Below, one piece after another: positions 33,643-41,622 of a DNA stretch of 64,000 bases. Below the pieces are notes generated by a model. That model saw only the letters and a program-made list of their open reading frames with translations. It was not told the origin of the DNA and ran no database searches. Origin of the DNA: Amycolatopsis camponoti (GTDB taxonomy: Bacteria; Actinomycetota; Actinomycetes; Mycobacteriales; Pseudonocardiaceae); assembly GCF_902497555.1 (NCBI RefSeq), contig NZ_CABVGP010000001.1, forward strand, positions 4,258,501-4,322,500, given 5' to 3'. Position 1 is the first letter of the stretch, and the number at the start of each line of letters is the position of its first letter. The position numbers and the translations under genes are program-made.

Positions 33643-34572
33643 ATGACTCCGCAGATCCACGCCGAGGGACTTCGCAAGCGCTACGGCGACGCGTACGCCC
33701 TTGACGGCTTCGCTCTCTCGGTCCCGGCGGGCTCGCTGCACGGCCTGCTCGGACCCAACGGCGCCGGCAAGACCACGGCCGTCCGCGTGCTGTCCACGCT
33801 CCTGCGTCACGACGGCGGCACCGCGCGCGTCGCCGGCTTCGACGTCGCCACTGAATCAGCGAAAGTGCGGTCCTCGATCGGGGTGGTCGGTCAGCAGGCC
33901 GCCGTCGACGAGCTGCTGTCCGGACGCCAGAACCTGGTGCTGTTCGGCCGGCTGCACCACCTGGGCCGGCGCGAGGCCACCCGCCGCGCCGACGACCTCC
34001 TGGAGAGGTTCGGCCTCGCCGGCACCGGGGCGAAGCCGGTCTCGGCCTACTCCGGTGGCATGCGGCGGCGGCTGGACCTGGCCGCGTCGCTGCTGGCCAC
34101 CCCGCGGGTGCTGTTCCTCGACGAGCCGACGACCGGGCTGGACCCGCGCAGCCGCGTCGAGGTCTGGCGGGCGGTGCGGTCCCTGGTCGCCGACGGCACG
34201 ACCGTCCTGCTCACGACCCAGTACCTGGAGGAAGCCGACCGGCTGGCCGACCGCATCTCGCTGGTGGAACACGGGCGCGTGATCGCCGAGGGCACGCCGG
34301 CCGAGCTGAAGGGCTCGCTCGGGGCGACCCGGATCGAGCTGGTGCTGACCGACCCGGACGCCGCCGGCGCGGCGGCGGCGCTGCTGGCCCGGGTCACCGG
34401 CGGCGAGCCGGTCACCGAGGAGCTGCGGGTGAGCGCACCGGCCGAGCCGTCGATGCTGACCGACGTCGTCCGCGAGCTGGCCGCGACCGAGCTGGCGTTC
34501 GCCGACGTCGCGCTGCGGCATCCGACGCTCGACGAAGTGTTCCTGGAGCTGACGGGGAAGGTGTCGCGATGA
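33643..34572 (+). CDS. ABC transporter ATP-binding protein (DrrA-like drug exporter)
   Basis: 309 residues. Walker A GPNGAGKTT, Q-loop VGQQAAVDELL, signature YSGGMRRRLDLA, Walker B VLFLDEPTTGLDP, H-loop region VLLTTQYLEEADRLADRI. The C-terminal 90 residues or so match the DrrA-family extension. Works with the permease encoded by the overlapping next gene as a 2+2 exporter of hydrophobic compounds. Under control of the divergent TetR via the TTCGTAC repeats. Confidence 0.95.
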   Translation: MTPQIHAEGLRKRYGDAYALDGFALSVPAGSLHGLLGPNGAGKTTAVRVLSTLLRHDGGTARVAGFDVATESAKVRSSIGVVGQQAAVDELLSGRQNLVLFGRLHHLGRREATRRADDLLERFGLAGTGAKPVSAYSGGMRRRLDLAASLLATPRVLFLDEPTTGLDPRSRVEVWRAVRSLVADGTTVLLTTQYLEEADRLADRISLVEHGRVIAEGTPAELKGSLGATRIELVLTDPDAAGAAAALLARVTGGEPVTEELRVSAPAEPSMLTDVVRELAATELAFADVALRHPTLDEVFLELTGKVSR

Positions 34573-35351
34573 GGTGGGCGGTCGAAGACGGGTGGACGCT
34601 CACGCAGCGGTACCTCGCCCACCTGGCCCGGCGGCCGGCCCGGCTGGCCACCGTCGTGGCGTTCCCGATCCTGATGGTGCTGATCTTCGCCTACCTGCTC
34701 GGCGGCGGGATGACCGTGCCCGGCGGCGGGTCCTACCGCGAGTTCCTGATGCCGGGGATGTTCGCGATGACGATGGCGTTCGGGCTGTCGGGGACGATGA
34801 TCGCGGTGCTGGACGACGCCGCGAAGGGCGTCACCGACCGGTTCCGGTCGCTGCCGATGGCGCCGTCGGCGGTGCTGACCGGCCGGGTGGCGGCGGACCT
34901 GGTGAACGCGGCCCTCGCCCTGGCGGTGCTGATCGGCTGCGGGTTCGCCGTCGGCTGGCGGCCCCACGGCAGCCTGGCCGAGACCGTGGCGGCGTTCGCG
35001 TTGCTGCTCCTGCTGCGCACGGCGCTGGTGTGGGCCGGGATCTACCTGGGCCTGCTGACGACCGACCCGGCGATGGTGACGCTCGCGCAGACCCTCGAAT
35101 TCCCGTTCGGGTTCCTCTCCAGCGCGTTCGTGGCGACCGCGACGATGCCGGCGTGGCTGGGAACCGCGGCGGAGTGGAACCCGTTGTCCTCCACGGTGAC
35201 GGCGGCGCGGGTGCTGTTCGGCAACCCGGGCGCGGCCGGGACGTCCTGGGTGAGCACGCACTCCGTGCTGATGGCGGTGGGGTGGCCGCTGGTGCTGCTC
35301 GCGGTGTTCGTGCCGCTGTCCGTGCGTCGATACAGGAGGCTGGGGAACTGA
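34569..35351 (+). CDS. ABC-2 type transporter permease (DrrB-like)
   Basis: 260 residues with six membrane helices: PARLATVVAFPILMVLIFAYLLGGG, LMPGMFAMTMAFGLSGTMIAVLDDAAKGVTDRFRSLPM (the ABC-2 loop), VNAALALAVLIGCGFAVGW, and further helices to LVLLAVFVPLSVRRYRRL. Start overlaps the ATPase stop (ATGA); its own stop overlaps the probable CTG start of the helicase gene, so all four plus-strand genes here may share one transcript. Confidence 0.93.
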   Translation: MRWAVEDGWTLTQRYLAHLARRPARLATVVAFPILMVLIFAYLLGGGMTVPGGGSYREFLMPGMFAMTMAFGLSGTMIAVLDDAAKGVTDRFRSLPMAPSAVLTGRVAADLVNAALALAVLIGCGFAVGWRPHGSLAETVAAFALLLLLRTALVWAGIYLGLLTTDPAMVTLAQTLEFPFGFLSSAFVATATMPAWLGTAAEWNPLSSTVTAARVLFGNPGAAGTSWVSTHSVLMAVGWPLVLLAVFVPLSVRRYRRLGN

Positions 35352-37897
35352 AGATCGACTTTCGGCCGGGCGAACCGCCGCGAGCGGGACGTCTGGTCAT
35401 CGACGGCCGGGTGCTGTCCATTGTGGATGGATTGCCGGAGCTGCTGGGCGGCACCGACGGGTTCTGGGCGACCGCGGCGCAGGCCGCGCTGCGCCTGGTC
35501 GCGGCGGGACGGCTGCTGCCGGGCGTCACCGAGGCCGGCCACGACGCCTGGCGCGTCGGACCCCTCGAGCCGGCGGAAGCCGCGTGGCTGCGGGATCTCG
35601 CGGCCGCGATGCCGGTCGACGAGCGGGCACCGGGCCCGCTGCTGCGGGCGTTCCTCGACGCCGTCGCCGACACACTGCCCCGCACGCCCGCCGCGGCGAA
35701 GGCAACCGGGACGCGGTTGTTCGCCGCCGTCGCGCCGCAGCGCGCGGAGTCCGTGCGGGACTGGGCCGGCGAACTGGCCGCCGGCCTCGACTCGGGCATC
35801 CGGGTGTCCCTGCGGATCGAAGCGCCCGGCGGCTTCGACACCGGCCGCTTCCACGCCGTCGTCCAGGTGCACAGCCTCGCCGACCCGGGTCAGGTCGCCG
35901 ACGCGGCGCAGCTGTGGGAGACCGGGCGGTTCGGGCCGCGGGCGCGCATCGACGTCGTGCTGGCGCTGCGGCGCGGCGCGCAGGTGTGGCCCGCGCTGAG
36001 CCCGTTGCTCACCTCGGCGGTGCCGGACGACCTGGTCTTGGGCGAAGACGACGTGACCGAGCTGGTCGCGTCCGCGGCCCCGCGGCTGGCGGCGGTGGGC
36101 ATCGACGTGCACTGGCCGGCGGAGCTGGCGGGGTCGCTGACCGCGCGGGCCGTGGTGAATGCCGGGGACGCGCCGGATGACCTGCCGTCGTTCTTCGGCG
36201 GCGGCCGGGCGCTGGAGTTCGACTGGCAGCTCGCCCTGGGCGGCGAGGTGCTGAGCGAGGCGGAGCTGGACGCGCTCGCCGAGGCCCGCCGCCCGGTGGT
36301 GCGGCTGCGCGACCGCTGGGTGCTGGTCGACCCGGCGCTGGCGGCGAAGGCACGCGAGCGGACACTCAAGCCGCTCACCCCGGTCGACGCGCTGGGCGCG
36401 GTGCTGACCGGGACCACCGAGGTCGACGGCGAGCCGGTCGAGGTCGTCACCGAAGGCTGGCTCGCGCGGCTGCAGGAACGCCTGTCCGCACCGCCGGAAC
36501 CGCAGGCACCGCCGGCCGGGCTGGCCGCGACGCTGCGGGACTATCAGCTGCGCGGCCTGCAGTGGCTGGCCACGGTGACCGGCCTGGGCCTCGGCGGCTG
36601 TCTCGCCGACGACATGGGCCTCGGCAAGACGGTCACGCTGATCGCGCTGCACCTGCACCGCGCTTCGGGGGCGACTCTCGTGGTCTGCCCGGCGTCGCTG
36701 CTGGGCAACTGGGAACGCGAGATCCGCCGGTTCGCCCCGGGCGTGCCGGTGCGGCGTTTCCACGGCGGCGCGCGCTCGCTCGAGGACCTCGACGGATTCG
36801 TGCTCACCACCTACGGCACGCTGCGTGCCGATCCCGCGCCCCTGGCCGGGATCCGGTGGGGTCTGCTGGTCGCCGACGAGGCCCAGCACGTCAAGAACCA
36901 CCGGTCGGGCACGGCGAAGGCGCTGCGGCTGGTGCCCGCGGCCGCGCGGGTCGCGCTGACCGGCACGCCGGTGGAGAACACGCTCTCGGAGCTGTGGGCG
37001 ATCCTCGACTGGTCGGCGCCGGGCCTGCTGGGTTCGCTCGGCGAGTTCCGGACGCGCTGGGCGAAGCCAATCGAGGCCGGGGACGCCGCCGCGGCCGAAC
37101 GGCTTTCGCGGTTGATGCGGCCGTTCCTGTTGCGGCGCCGCAAGTCCGACCCGGGGATCGCGCCGGAGCTGCCGGCGAAGACCGAGACCGACCGGCCGGT
37201 GGCGCTGAGCCCGGAGCAGGCGGCGCTGTACGAGGCGGTCGTGCGGGAGATGATGGCCGGCATCGCCGCGAGCGACGGGATGGCGCGGCGCGGGCGGATC
37301 GTCAAGCTGCTGACCGCGCTCAAGCAGATCTGCAACCATCCGGCGCAGTACCTCAAGGCACCCGGCGGCCGCTCCGGCAAGCTGGAACTGCTCGACGAAC
37401 TGCTCGACACCATCCTCGCCGAAGACGGCGCGGTGCTGGTGTTCACCCAGTACGTCGCCATGGCCCGGCTGCTGGAGCAGCACCTGGCCGCCCGCGGGAT
37501 CGGCACGCTGCTGCTGCACGGCGGTACCCCGGTCGCGCGGCGCGAAGAGCTCGTCGAGCGGTTCCAGGCCGGTGAGGTGCCGGTGTTCCTGTTGTCGCTC
37601 AAGGCGGCGGGCACCGGGCTGAACCTCACGCGCGCCGACCACGTCGTGCACTTCGACCGCTGGTGGAACCCGGCGGTGGAGGACCAGGCGACCGACCGGG
37701 CGTACCGGATCGGGCAGACCCGGCCGGTGCAGGTGCACCGGCTCGTCGCCGAGGGAACGGTCGAGGACCGGATCGCGGCGATGCTGCGGGAGAAGCGGGC
37801 GCTGGCCGACGCGGTGCTGGCCGGCGGCGAGGCGGCGTTGACGGAACTGACCGACACCGAGCTCGCGGAGCTCGTCGAGCTGAGGAGCCGCGGATGA
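35348..37897 (+). CDS. SNF2-family DEAD/DEAH-box helicase
   Basis: About 849 residues if it starts at CTG 35348, with AGGAGG 8 bases upstream and a CTGA overlap with the permease stop; no ATG or GTG nearby fits better. The N-terminal 380 residues or so are the SNF2-associated bacterial domain. Helicase core: RDYQLRGLQWLATVTGLGLGGCLADDMGLGKT (motif I), VADEAQHVKN (motif II), ALTGTPVEN (motif III), LKQICNHPAQYL, and C-terminal VFTQYVAMARLLEQ, LLHGGTPVARREELVERF, HFDRWWNPAVEDQATDRAYRIGQTRPVQVHRLV. Bacterial SNF2 proteins act on nucleic acid-protein complexes. Paired with the SWIM gene that overlaps its stop, a common actinobacterial pairing of unknown role. Confidence 0.9.
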   Translation: MKIDFRPGEPPRAGRLVIDGRVLSIVDGLPELLGGTDGFWATAAQAALRLVAAGRLLPGVTEAGHDAWRVGPLEPAEAAWLRDLAAAMPVDERAPGPLLRAFLDAVADTLPRTPAAAKATGTRLFAAVAPQRAESVRDWAGELAAGLDSGIRVSLRIEAPGGFDTGRFHAVVQVHSLADPGQVADAAQLWETGRFGPRARIDVVLALRRGAQVWPALSPLLTSAVPDDLVLGEDDVTELVASAAPRLAAVGIDVHWPAELAGSLTARAVVNAGDAPDDLPSFFGGGRALEFDWQLALGGEVLSEAELDALAEARRPVVRLRDRWVLVDPALAAKARERTLKPLTPVDALGAVLTGTTEVDGEPVEVVTEGWLARLQERLSAPPEPQAPPAGLAATLRDYQLRGLQWLATVTGLGLGGCLADDMGLGKTVTLIALHLHRASGATLVVCPASLLGNWEREIRRFAPGVPVRRFHGGARSLEDLDGFVLTTYGTLRADPAPLAGIRWGLLVADEAQHVKNHRSGTAKALRLVPAAARVALTGTPVENTLSELWAILDWSAPGLLGSLGEFRTRWAKPIEAGDAAAAERLSRLMRPFLLRRRKSDPGIAPELPAKTETDRPVALSPEQAALYEAVVREMMAGIAASDGMARRGRIVKLLTALKQICNHPAQYLKAPGGRSGKLELLDELLDTILAEDGAVLVFTQYVAMARLLEQHLAARGIGTLLLHGGTPVARREELVERFQAGEVPVFLLSLKAAGTGLNLTRADHVVHFDRWWNPAVEDQATDRAYRIGQTRPVQVHRLVAEGTVEDRIAAMLREKRALADAVLAGGEAALTELTDTELAELVELRSRG

Positions 37898-39009
37898 GCG
37901 AGGACCTGGTGCGCGGTTTCCCCGCGTTCGGGGCCGCCGGGGCGCGGGGGCGCTTCGCGAAGTCGTGGTGGGGCCGGGCGTGGCTGAGCGCGATGGAGGA
38001 CACCGCGCTGGACCTGCGTCAGCTCAAGGCGGGCCGCCGGTACGCCGCGGCCGGGCTGGTCGGGCCGATCACGGTGAGCCCGGGCCGGATCGCGGCGACG
38101 GTGGACGACGACAGTGACGTCGACGGTGGCCCGTTCCGCACCGAGCTGCGGCTGGCCGAACTGTCCGAAGTGGACTGGACGCGGTTCCTCGACCGGGTCG
38201 CCGCACGCGCGGGACACCTGGCGGCCCTGCTGGACCGGGACATGCCGCCCGACCTGGTGGCCGCGGCCGACGACGCCGGCGTCCACCTGCTGCCGGGGAT
38301 CGGCGACCTGGACCCGGAGTGCGACTGCGCGGGCTGGGAGCTGCCGTGCCGGCACGCGGCGGCGTTGTCGTTCCAGGCGTCGTGGCTGCTGGACGCCGAC
38401 CCGTTCGTGCTGCTGCTGATGCGCGGCAAGGGCGAACGGGAGATCCGCGACGAGCTGGAGAGCCGCACGGCGCCGCGCGAGGACCTGGTCGTCGAGGACC
38501 GGACGCCCGGAGAGCTGCCGGACCTGGCCGGGTTCCGGCCGTCGGGCGCACCGTCGATCCCGTCCGCGCCCGGCATGCCCGCGGAGGCGTTCGCGCTGCT
38601 GGCCGCGAACGCGTCGGCTCAGGCCCGGGCGCTGCTGGTGGGCGAGCCATGGCCGGGACAGCGGCAGGACACGATCCGGCTGGCTTCCGCGTTTCCCACG
38701 GTGGCTTCGCGGCTGGGCGAAGGACCCGGGTTCGAACGGGCCGTCGCGGCGTGGACGCACGGCGGGCGCGCGGGCCTCGAGGTGCTGGACGCGCCGTGGA
38801 CACCGCCGAAAGCGGCGCTGGCCGCCGCGCGGTCCGCGCTCGCCGACGTCACCGACGACGAGCCGGTGTTCGACCGCAACCGGTGCACGGCCGGGGAGGT
38901 GCAGGTGCGGCTGGACCGCCGGGGCCGGTGGCACCCGTACCGGCGCGAAGGCGGCGAGTGGTGGCCCGCGGGCCCGCCCGAACTCGATCCGGGACTGCTT
39001 CTCGGCTGA
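37894..39009 (+). CDS. SWIM zinc finger protein
   Basis: 371 residues from the ATG overlapping the helicase stop. Begins RGFPAFGAAGARGRFAKSWWGRAWLSAMEDT, the family N-terminus. SWIM motif ECDCAGWELPCRHAAALSF (CxC...CxH). The remainder is Ala/Pro-rich with a conserved C-terminal WHPYRREGGEWWPAGPP. SWIM fingers bind DNA or protein. In actinobacteria this gene almost always follows an SNF2 helicase, suggesting a complex; the process is unknown. Confidence 0.9.
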   Translation: MSEDLVRGFPAFGAAGARGRFAKSWWGRAWLSAMEDTALDLRQLKAGRRYAAAGLVGPITVSPGRIAATVDDDSDVDGGPFRTELRLAELSEVDWTRFLDRVAARAGHLAALLDRDMPPDLVAAADDAGVHLLPGIGDLDPECDCAGWELPCRHAAALSFQASWLLDADPFVLLLMRGKGEREIRDELESRTAPREDLVVEDRTPGELPDLAGFRPSGAPSIPSAPGMPAEAFALLAANASAQARALLVGEPWPGQRQDTIRLASAFPTVASRLGEGPGFERAVAAWTHGGRAGLEVLDAPWTPPKAALAAARSALADVTDDEPVFDRNRCTAGEVQVRLDRRGRWHPYRREGGEWWPAGPPELDPGLLLG

Positions 39010-39156
39010 GGCCTCCGCGGGGGCTTCTTCTGGGGCTTCTTCACGCGGTGAACCCGCGTTCGGCCAGGGATTTTCGTTGGATCACGCCGTATCCAGGGTG
39101 ATCCCCCTTGTCTCCTGTCCGCTACGGCGGGGTGACCGCCGGGCCACTGGGGGTGC

Positions 39157-39186
39157 GGGCGCGCGAGGCTGCCTCCTCGCGCGCCC
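39157..39186. terminator. GC-rich hairpin after the helicase/SWIM genes
   Basis: GGGCGCGCGAGG (39157-39168) pairs perfectly with 39175-39186 around a 6-base loop. It lies in the 216-base gap between the SWIM and DinB genes; only a short T run (GGTTTCTG) follows. Likely a terminator for the ABC/helicase transcript. Confidence 0.55.
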
Positions 39187-39225
39187 GCCCGGTTTCTGTC
39201 GGTGCCCGGCGCTGGCGTGCGGGCC

Positions 39226-39795
39226 ATGGACGCCATTGCCGCCGATCTGCACCGGTACCTCCAGGAGGAGCGCGAGAGCGTGCTCGCGTCGTTGTCCGGG
39301 TTGAGCGAGTACGACATCCGCCGTCCGATGACGCCGACGGCCACCAACCTGCTGGGCCTGGTCAAGCACCTGGCCGGCGGGGAGCTCGGCTACCTGGGCG
39401 ACTGCGTCGGCCGCCCGGCCCCGGTCCGCCTGCCGTGGGTCGAGGACGGCTCGATCTGGGACAGCGCCGACATGTGGGCCACCGCGGAACAGTCCCGCGA
39501 GGAGCTGGTCGAGCTGTACCGGACCGCGTGGCGGCACACGGACGAGTCGATCGACCGGCTGCCGCTGGACGCGCCGGCGTCGGTGCCGTGGTGGCCGCAG
39601 GAGCGCCGCGCGACGACGTTCGGCTCGCTGCTCGTGCGGGTCACCGCCGAAACCGCGCACCACGCGGGGCACGCGGACATCGTGCGTGAGCTGATCGACG
39701 GCCGCGGCGGCGCCGACCGGGAGGACATCGGCGACACCGCCTGGTGGGACACGTACCGGGCGCGGGTCCAGGGTGCGGCCGAGCGGCACCGCTGA
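39226..39795 (+). CDS. DinB family protein (DUF664)
   Basis: 189 residues from ATG 39226; GTG 39202 is an alternative. Four-helix DinB fold: LHRYLQEERESVLASLSGLSEYDIRRPMTPTATNLLGLVKHLAGGELGYLGDCVG with His in VKHLAGGE, then RVTAETAHHAGHADIVRELIDG, whose histidines form the metal site. DinB-like enzymes include mycothiol- and bacillithiol-dependent transferases; the DUF664 group is uncharacterised. Convergent on the FAD monooxygenase gene with 2 bases between. Confidence 0.9.
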   Translation: MDAIAADLHRYLQEERESVLASLSGLSEYDIRRPMTPTATNLLGLVKHLAGGELGYLGDCVGRPAPVRLPWVEDGSIWDSADMWATAEQSREELVELYRTAWRHTDESIDRLPLDAPASVPWWPQERRATTFGSLLVRVTAETAHHAGHADIVRELIDGRGGADREDIGDTAWWDTYRARVQGAAERHR

Positions 39796-39797
39796 CT

Positions 39798-41012
39798 TCA
39801 GGCCACCGCGGTCGCGGCGTAGTCCTTGACCCGCATCGAGTCGTGCATGCGCACGCCGCCGGTGTTGAGCTTCGCCAGCGCCGTCGTGATGCCGGCCGGC
39901 AGCGCGGAGACCAGCTGGCCGCCGCGCGCGAGCGCCCACACCCCGGCGCGGGAGCCGGGGATCAGGCTCCGGGCGGCGCCGACGGCGAACGCGCGGCTCT
40001 TCCGCACCAGCTCGCCCATTTCCCTTTCGTAGGCGGCGAAGGCGCGTTCGTGGTCGCCGCCCGCCGCGGCCAGCTCGCCGGCCAGGACGTAGGCGCCGAG
40101 CACGGCGAGGCTGGTGCTGCCGCCGACGGCGGGACCGGGGCAGTAGCCGGCGTCGCCGACGAGCGTGACGCGTCCGCGTGACCACGTGTCGAGCCCGAGC
40201 TGCGTGATCGAGTCGAAGTAGAACGGCCCGGGGCCGCTCAGTTCGGCGAGCCAGCCGTCGACCTGGGGGTGCATCCCGGCGTAGGCCTCGCGCAGCAGCT
40301 CCTGCTGCCGCGCGACGTCGTGGTGGTGGTAGTCGAGCTGCTCGTCGCGGCGGAACAGGAACACCGCGCGGGCCTCGTCGAGGTGCCGGGCGCTGTAGAC
40401 GCCGGCGGTGCGCCCGGGGCCGAGGTGCAGCACGGTCTCGCCGTCGCGCAGGCCGTCGATGTCCGGCAGGGAGAGCACGGCCAGGTAGGCGCCGATGAAC
40501 TTCGTCAGGCCGGCTTCTTCGCCGAAGACGAGGCGGCGGACGTTCGAGTGCAGCCCGTCGGCGCCGACGACGACGTCGAACCTGCGGGGTGCGGCGTGCT
40601 CGAAGGTGACGTCGCCGTCGGGGGAGAGGGCGGTGATCGAGTCGCCGAAGAGGTACTCGGCGTCGTCGCGGCCGGCGTCGTAGTAGATCTCGCTGAGGTC
40701 GTCGCGCATGATCTCGGCGTGCCGGTCGGAGGTCGCGCGGTAGATCTTCGTCAGGTCCACCCGCAGCGGGCGGCGCGCGCCTTCCCGGTGCAGCGTCATG
40801 CGCGTGGTGCCGGTCTTGAGGGCTTCGACGCGGGGCAGCACGCCCATCTTTTCGGTGATGTCCATGGCGGGTCGGAACAGGTCGACGGCGTGGCCGCCGG
40901 TCTTGCGCAGCGCCGGAGCGCGTTCGACGACCGTGACGTCGAAGCCGTAGCGAGTGAGCCAATAGGCGAGCACCGGACCCGCGATGCTGGCGCCGGAGAC
41001 GAGAATCCGCAT
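39798..41012 (-). CDS. FAD-dependent monooxygenase (PHBH-type, single-component)
   Basis: 404 residues. ILVSGASIAGPVLAYWLTRYGFDVTVVERAPALRKTGGHAVDLFRPAM (GxSIAGP variant of the Rossmann motif), VVVGADGLHSNVRRLVFG, and VTLVGDAGYCPGPAVGGSTSLAVLGAYVLAGEL. This subgroup includes TetX-like and polyketide-tailoring oxygenases; natural substrate unknown. Divergent from a TetR gene across matching operators, so probably inducible by its substrate or a related compound. Confidence 0.92.
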   Translation of the reverse strand: MRILVSGASIAGPVLAYWLTRYGFDVTVVERAPALRKTGGHAVDLFRPAMDITEKMGVLPRVEALKTGTTRMTLHREGARRPLRVDLTKIYRATSDRHAEIMRDDLSEIYYDAGRDDAEYLFGDSITALSPDGDVTFEHAAPRRFDVVVGADGLHSNVRRLVFGEEAGLTKFIGAYLAVLSLPDIDGLRDGETVLHLGPGRTAGVYSARHLDEARAVFLFRRDEQLDYHHHDVARQQELLREAYAGMHPQVDGWLAELSGPGPFYFDSITQLGLDTWSRGRVTLVGDAGYCPGPAVGGSTSLAVLGAYVLAGELAAAGGDHERAFAAYEREMGELVRKSRAFAVGAARSLIPGSRAGVWALARGGQLVSALPAGITTALAKLNTGGVRMHDSMRVKDYAATAVA

Positions 41013-41023
41013 GAGTACCTCCC

Positions 41024-41074
41024 TGACTTAACGGTAGGTAAGTTGTACCACAGTCTTTACCTATCGTTAAGTCA
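41024..41074. promoter_or_regulatory. Pair of opposed TetR operator copies
   Basis: TGACTTAACGGTAGGTAAG (41024-41042) is repeated in inverted orientation as CTTTACCTATCGTTAAGTCA (41055-41074), with two mismatches or offsets. Each copy is itself a loose palindrome with ACTTA/TAAGT ends. The copies flank the divergent start region between the monooxygenase and the TetR gene. Confidence 0.72.
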
Positions 41075-41088
41075 GTTATGCTGGGCCG

Positions 41089-41622
41089 GTGCCGAAACCC
41101 TCCGACACCAAGCAGCGCATCCTCGACGCCGCACGCGACCTCTTCACCACCCAAGGGGTGCAGCGCACCAGCCTGCAGGACATCGCCGACCGGCTGGGCA
41201 TCACCAAACCCGCGCTCTACTACCACTTCCCCTCGCGCGACGACCTCGTCCGCAGCATCGTCGCGCCCATGCTCGACGACGGCGAGAACTTCCTCCTCGC
41301 CCAGGAAGCGCGCGGGGACGCGCCGGTGCGCGAGCTGATCGAGGGGTTCTTCGACTTCAACTACCGCCACCGCGCGGACGTGATCATGCTGCTGGCCGAG
41401 ATGCCGACGCTGGCCGACCTCGGGCTCATCGACCGCGTGCTGGCCTGGCGCACCCGGCTCACCGCGCTGATCTGCGGCCCGTCGCCGACCCTGGACAAGC
41501 AGGCGCGCGCGATCCTGGCCCTGGGCGGCCTGCAGGACGTCTGCATGCAGTTCCCCGACTCCCCGGTCGAGGAACTGAAAGCCGCGGCGGTCGCCGGGGC
41601 GCTGGACGCCCTCGGGCGCTAG
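41089..41622 (+). CDS. TetR family transcriptional regulator
   Basis: 177 residues from GTG. HTH KQRILDAARDLFTTQGVQRTSLQDIADRLGITKPALYYHFPSRDDLVRSIV. A short ligand domain follows. Divergent partner of the FAD monooxygenase; the opposed ACTTA/TAAGT repeats between them make mutual control likely. Overlaps the convergent acyl-CoA dehydrogenase by 4 bases. Confidence 0.92.
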   Translation: MPKPSDTKQRILDAARDLFTTQGVQRTSLQDIADRLGITKPALYYHFPSRDDLVRSIVAPMLDDGENFLLAQEARGDAPVRELIEGFFDFNYRHRADVIMLLAEMPTLADLGLIDRVLAWRTRLTALICGPSPTLDKQARAILALGGLQDVCMQFPDSPVEELKAAAVAGALDALGR

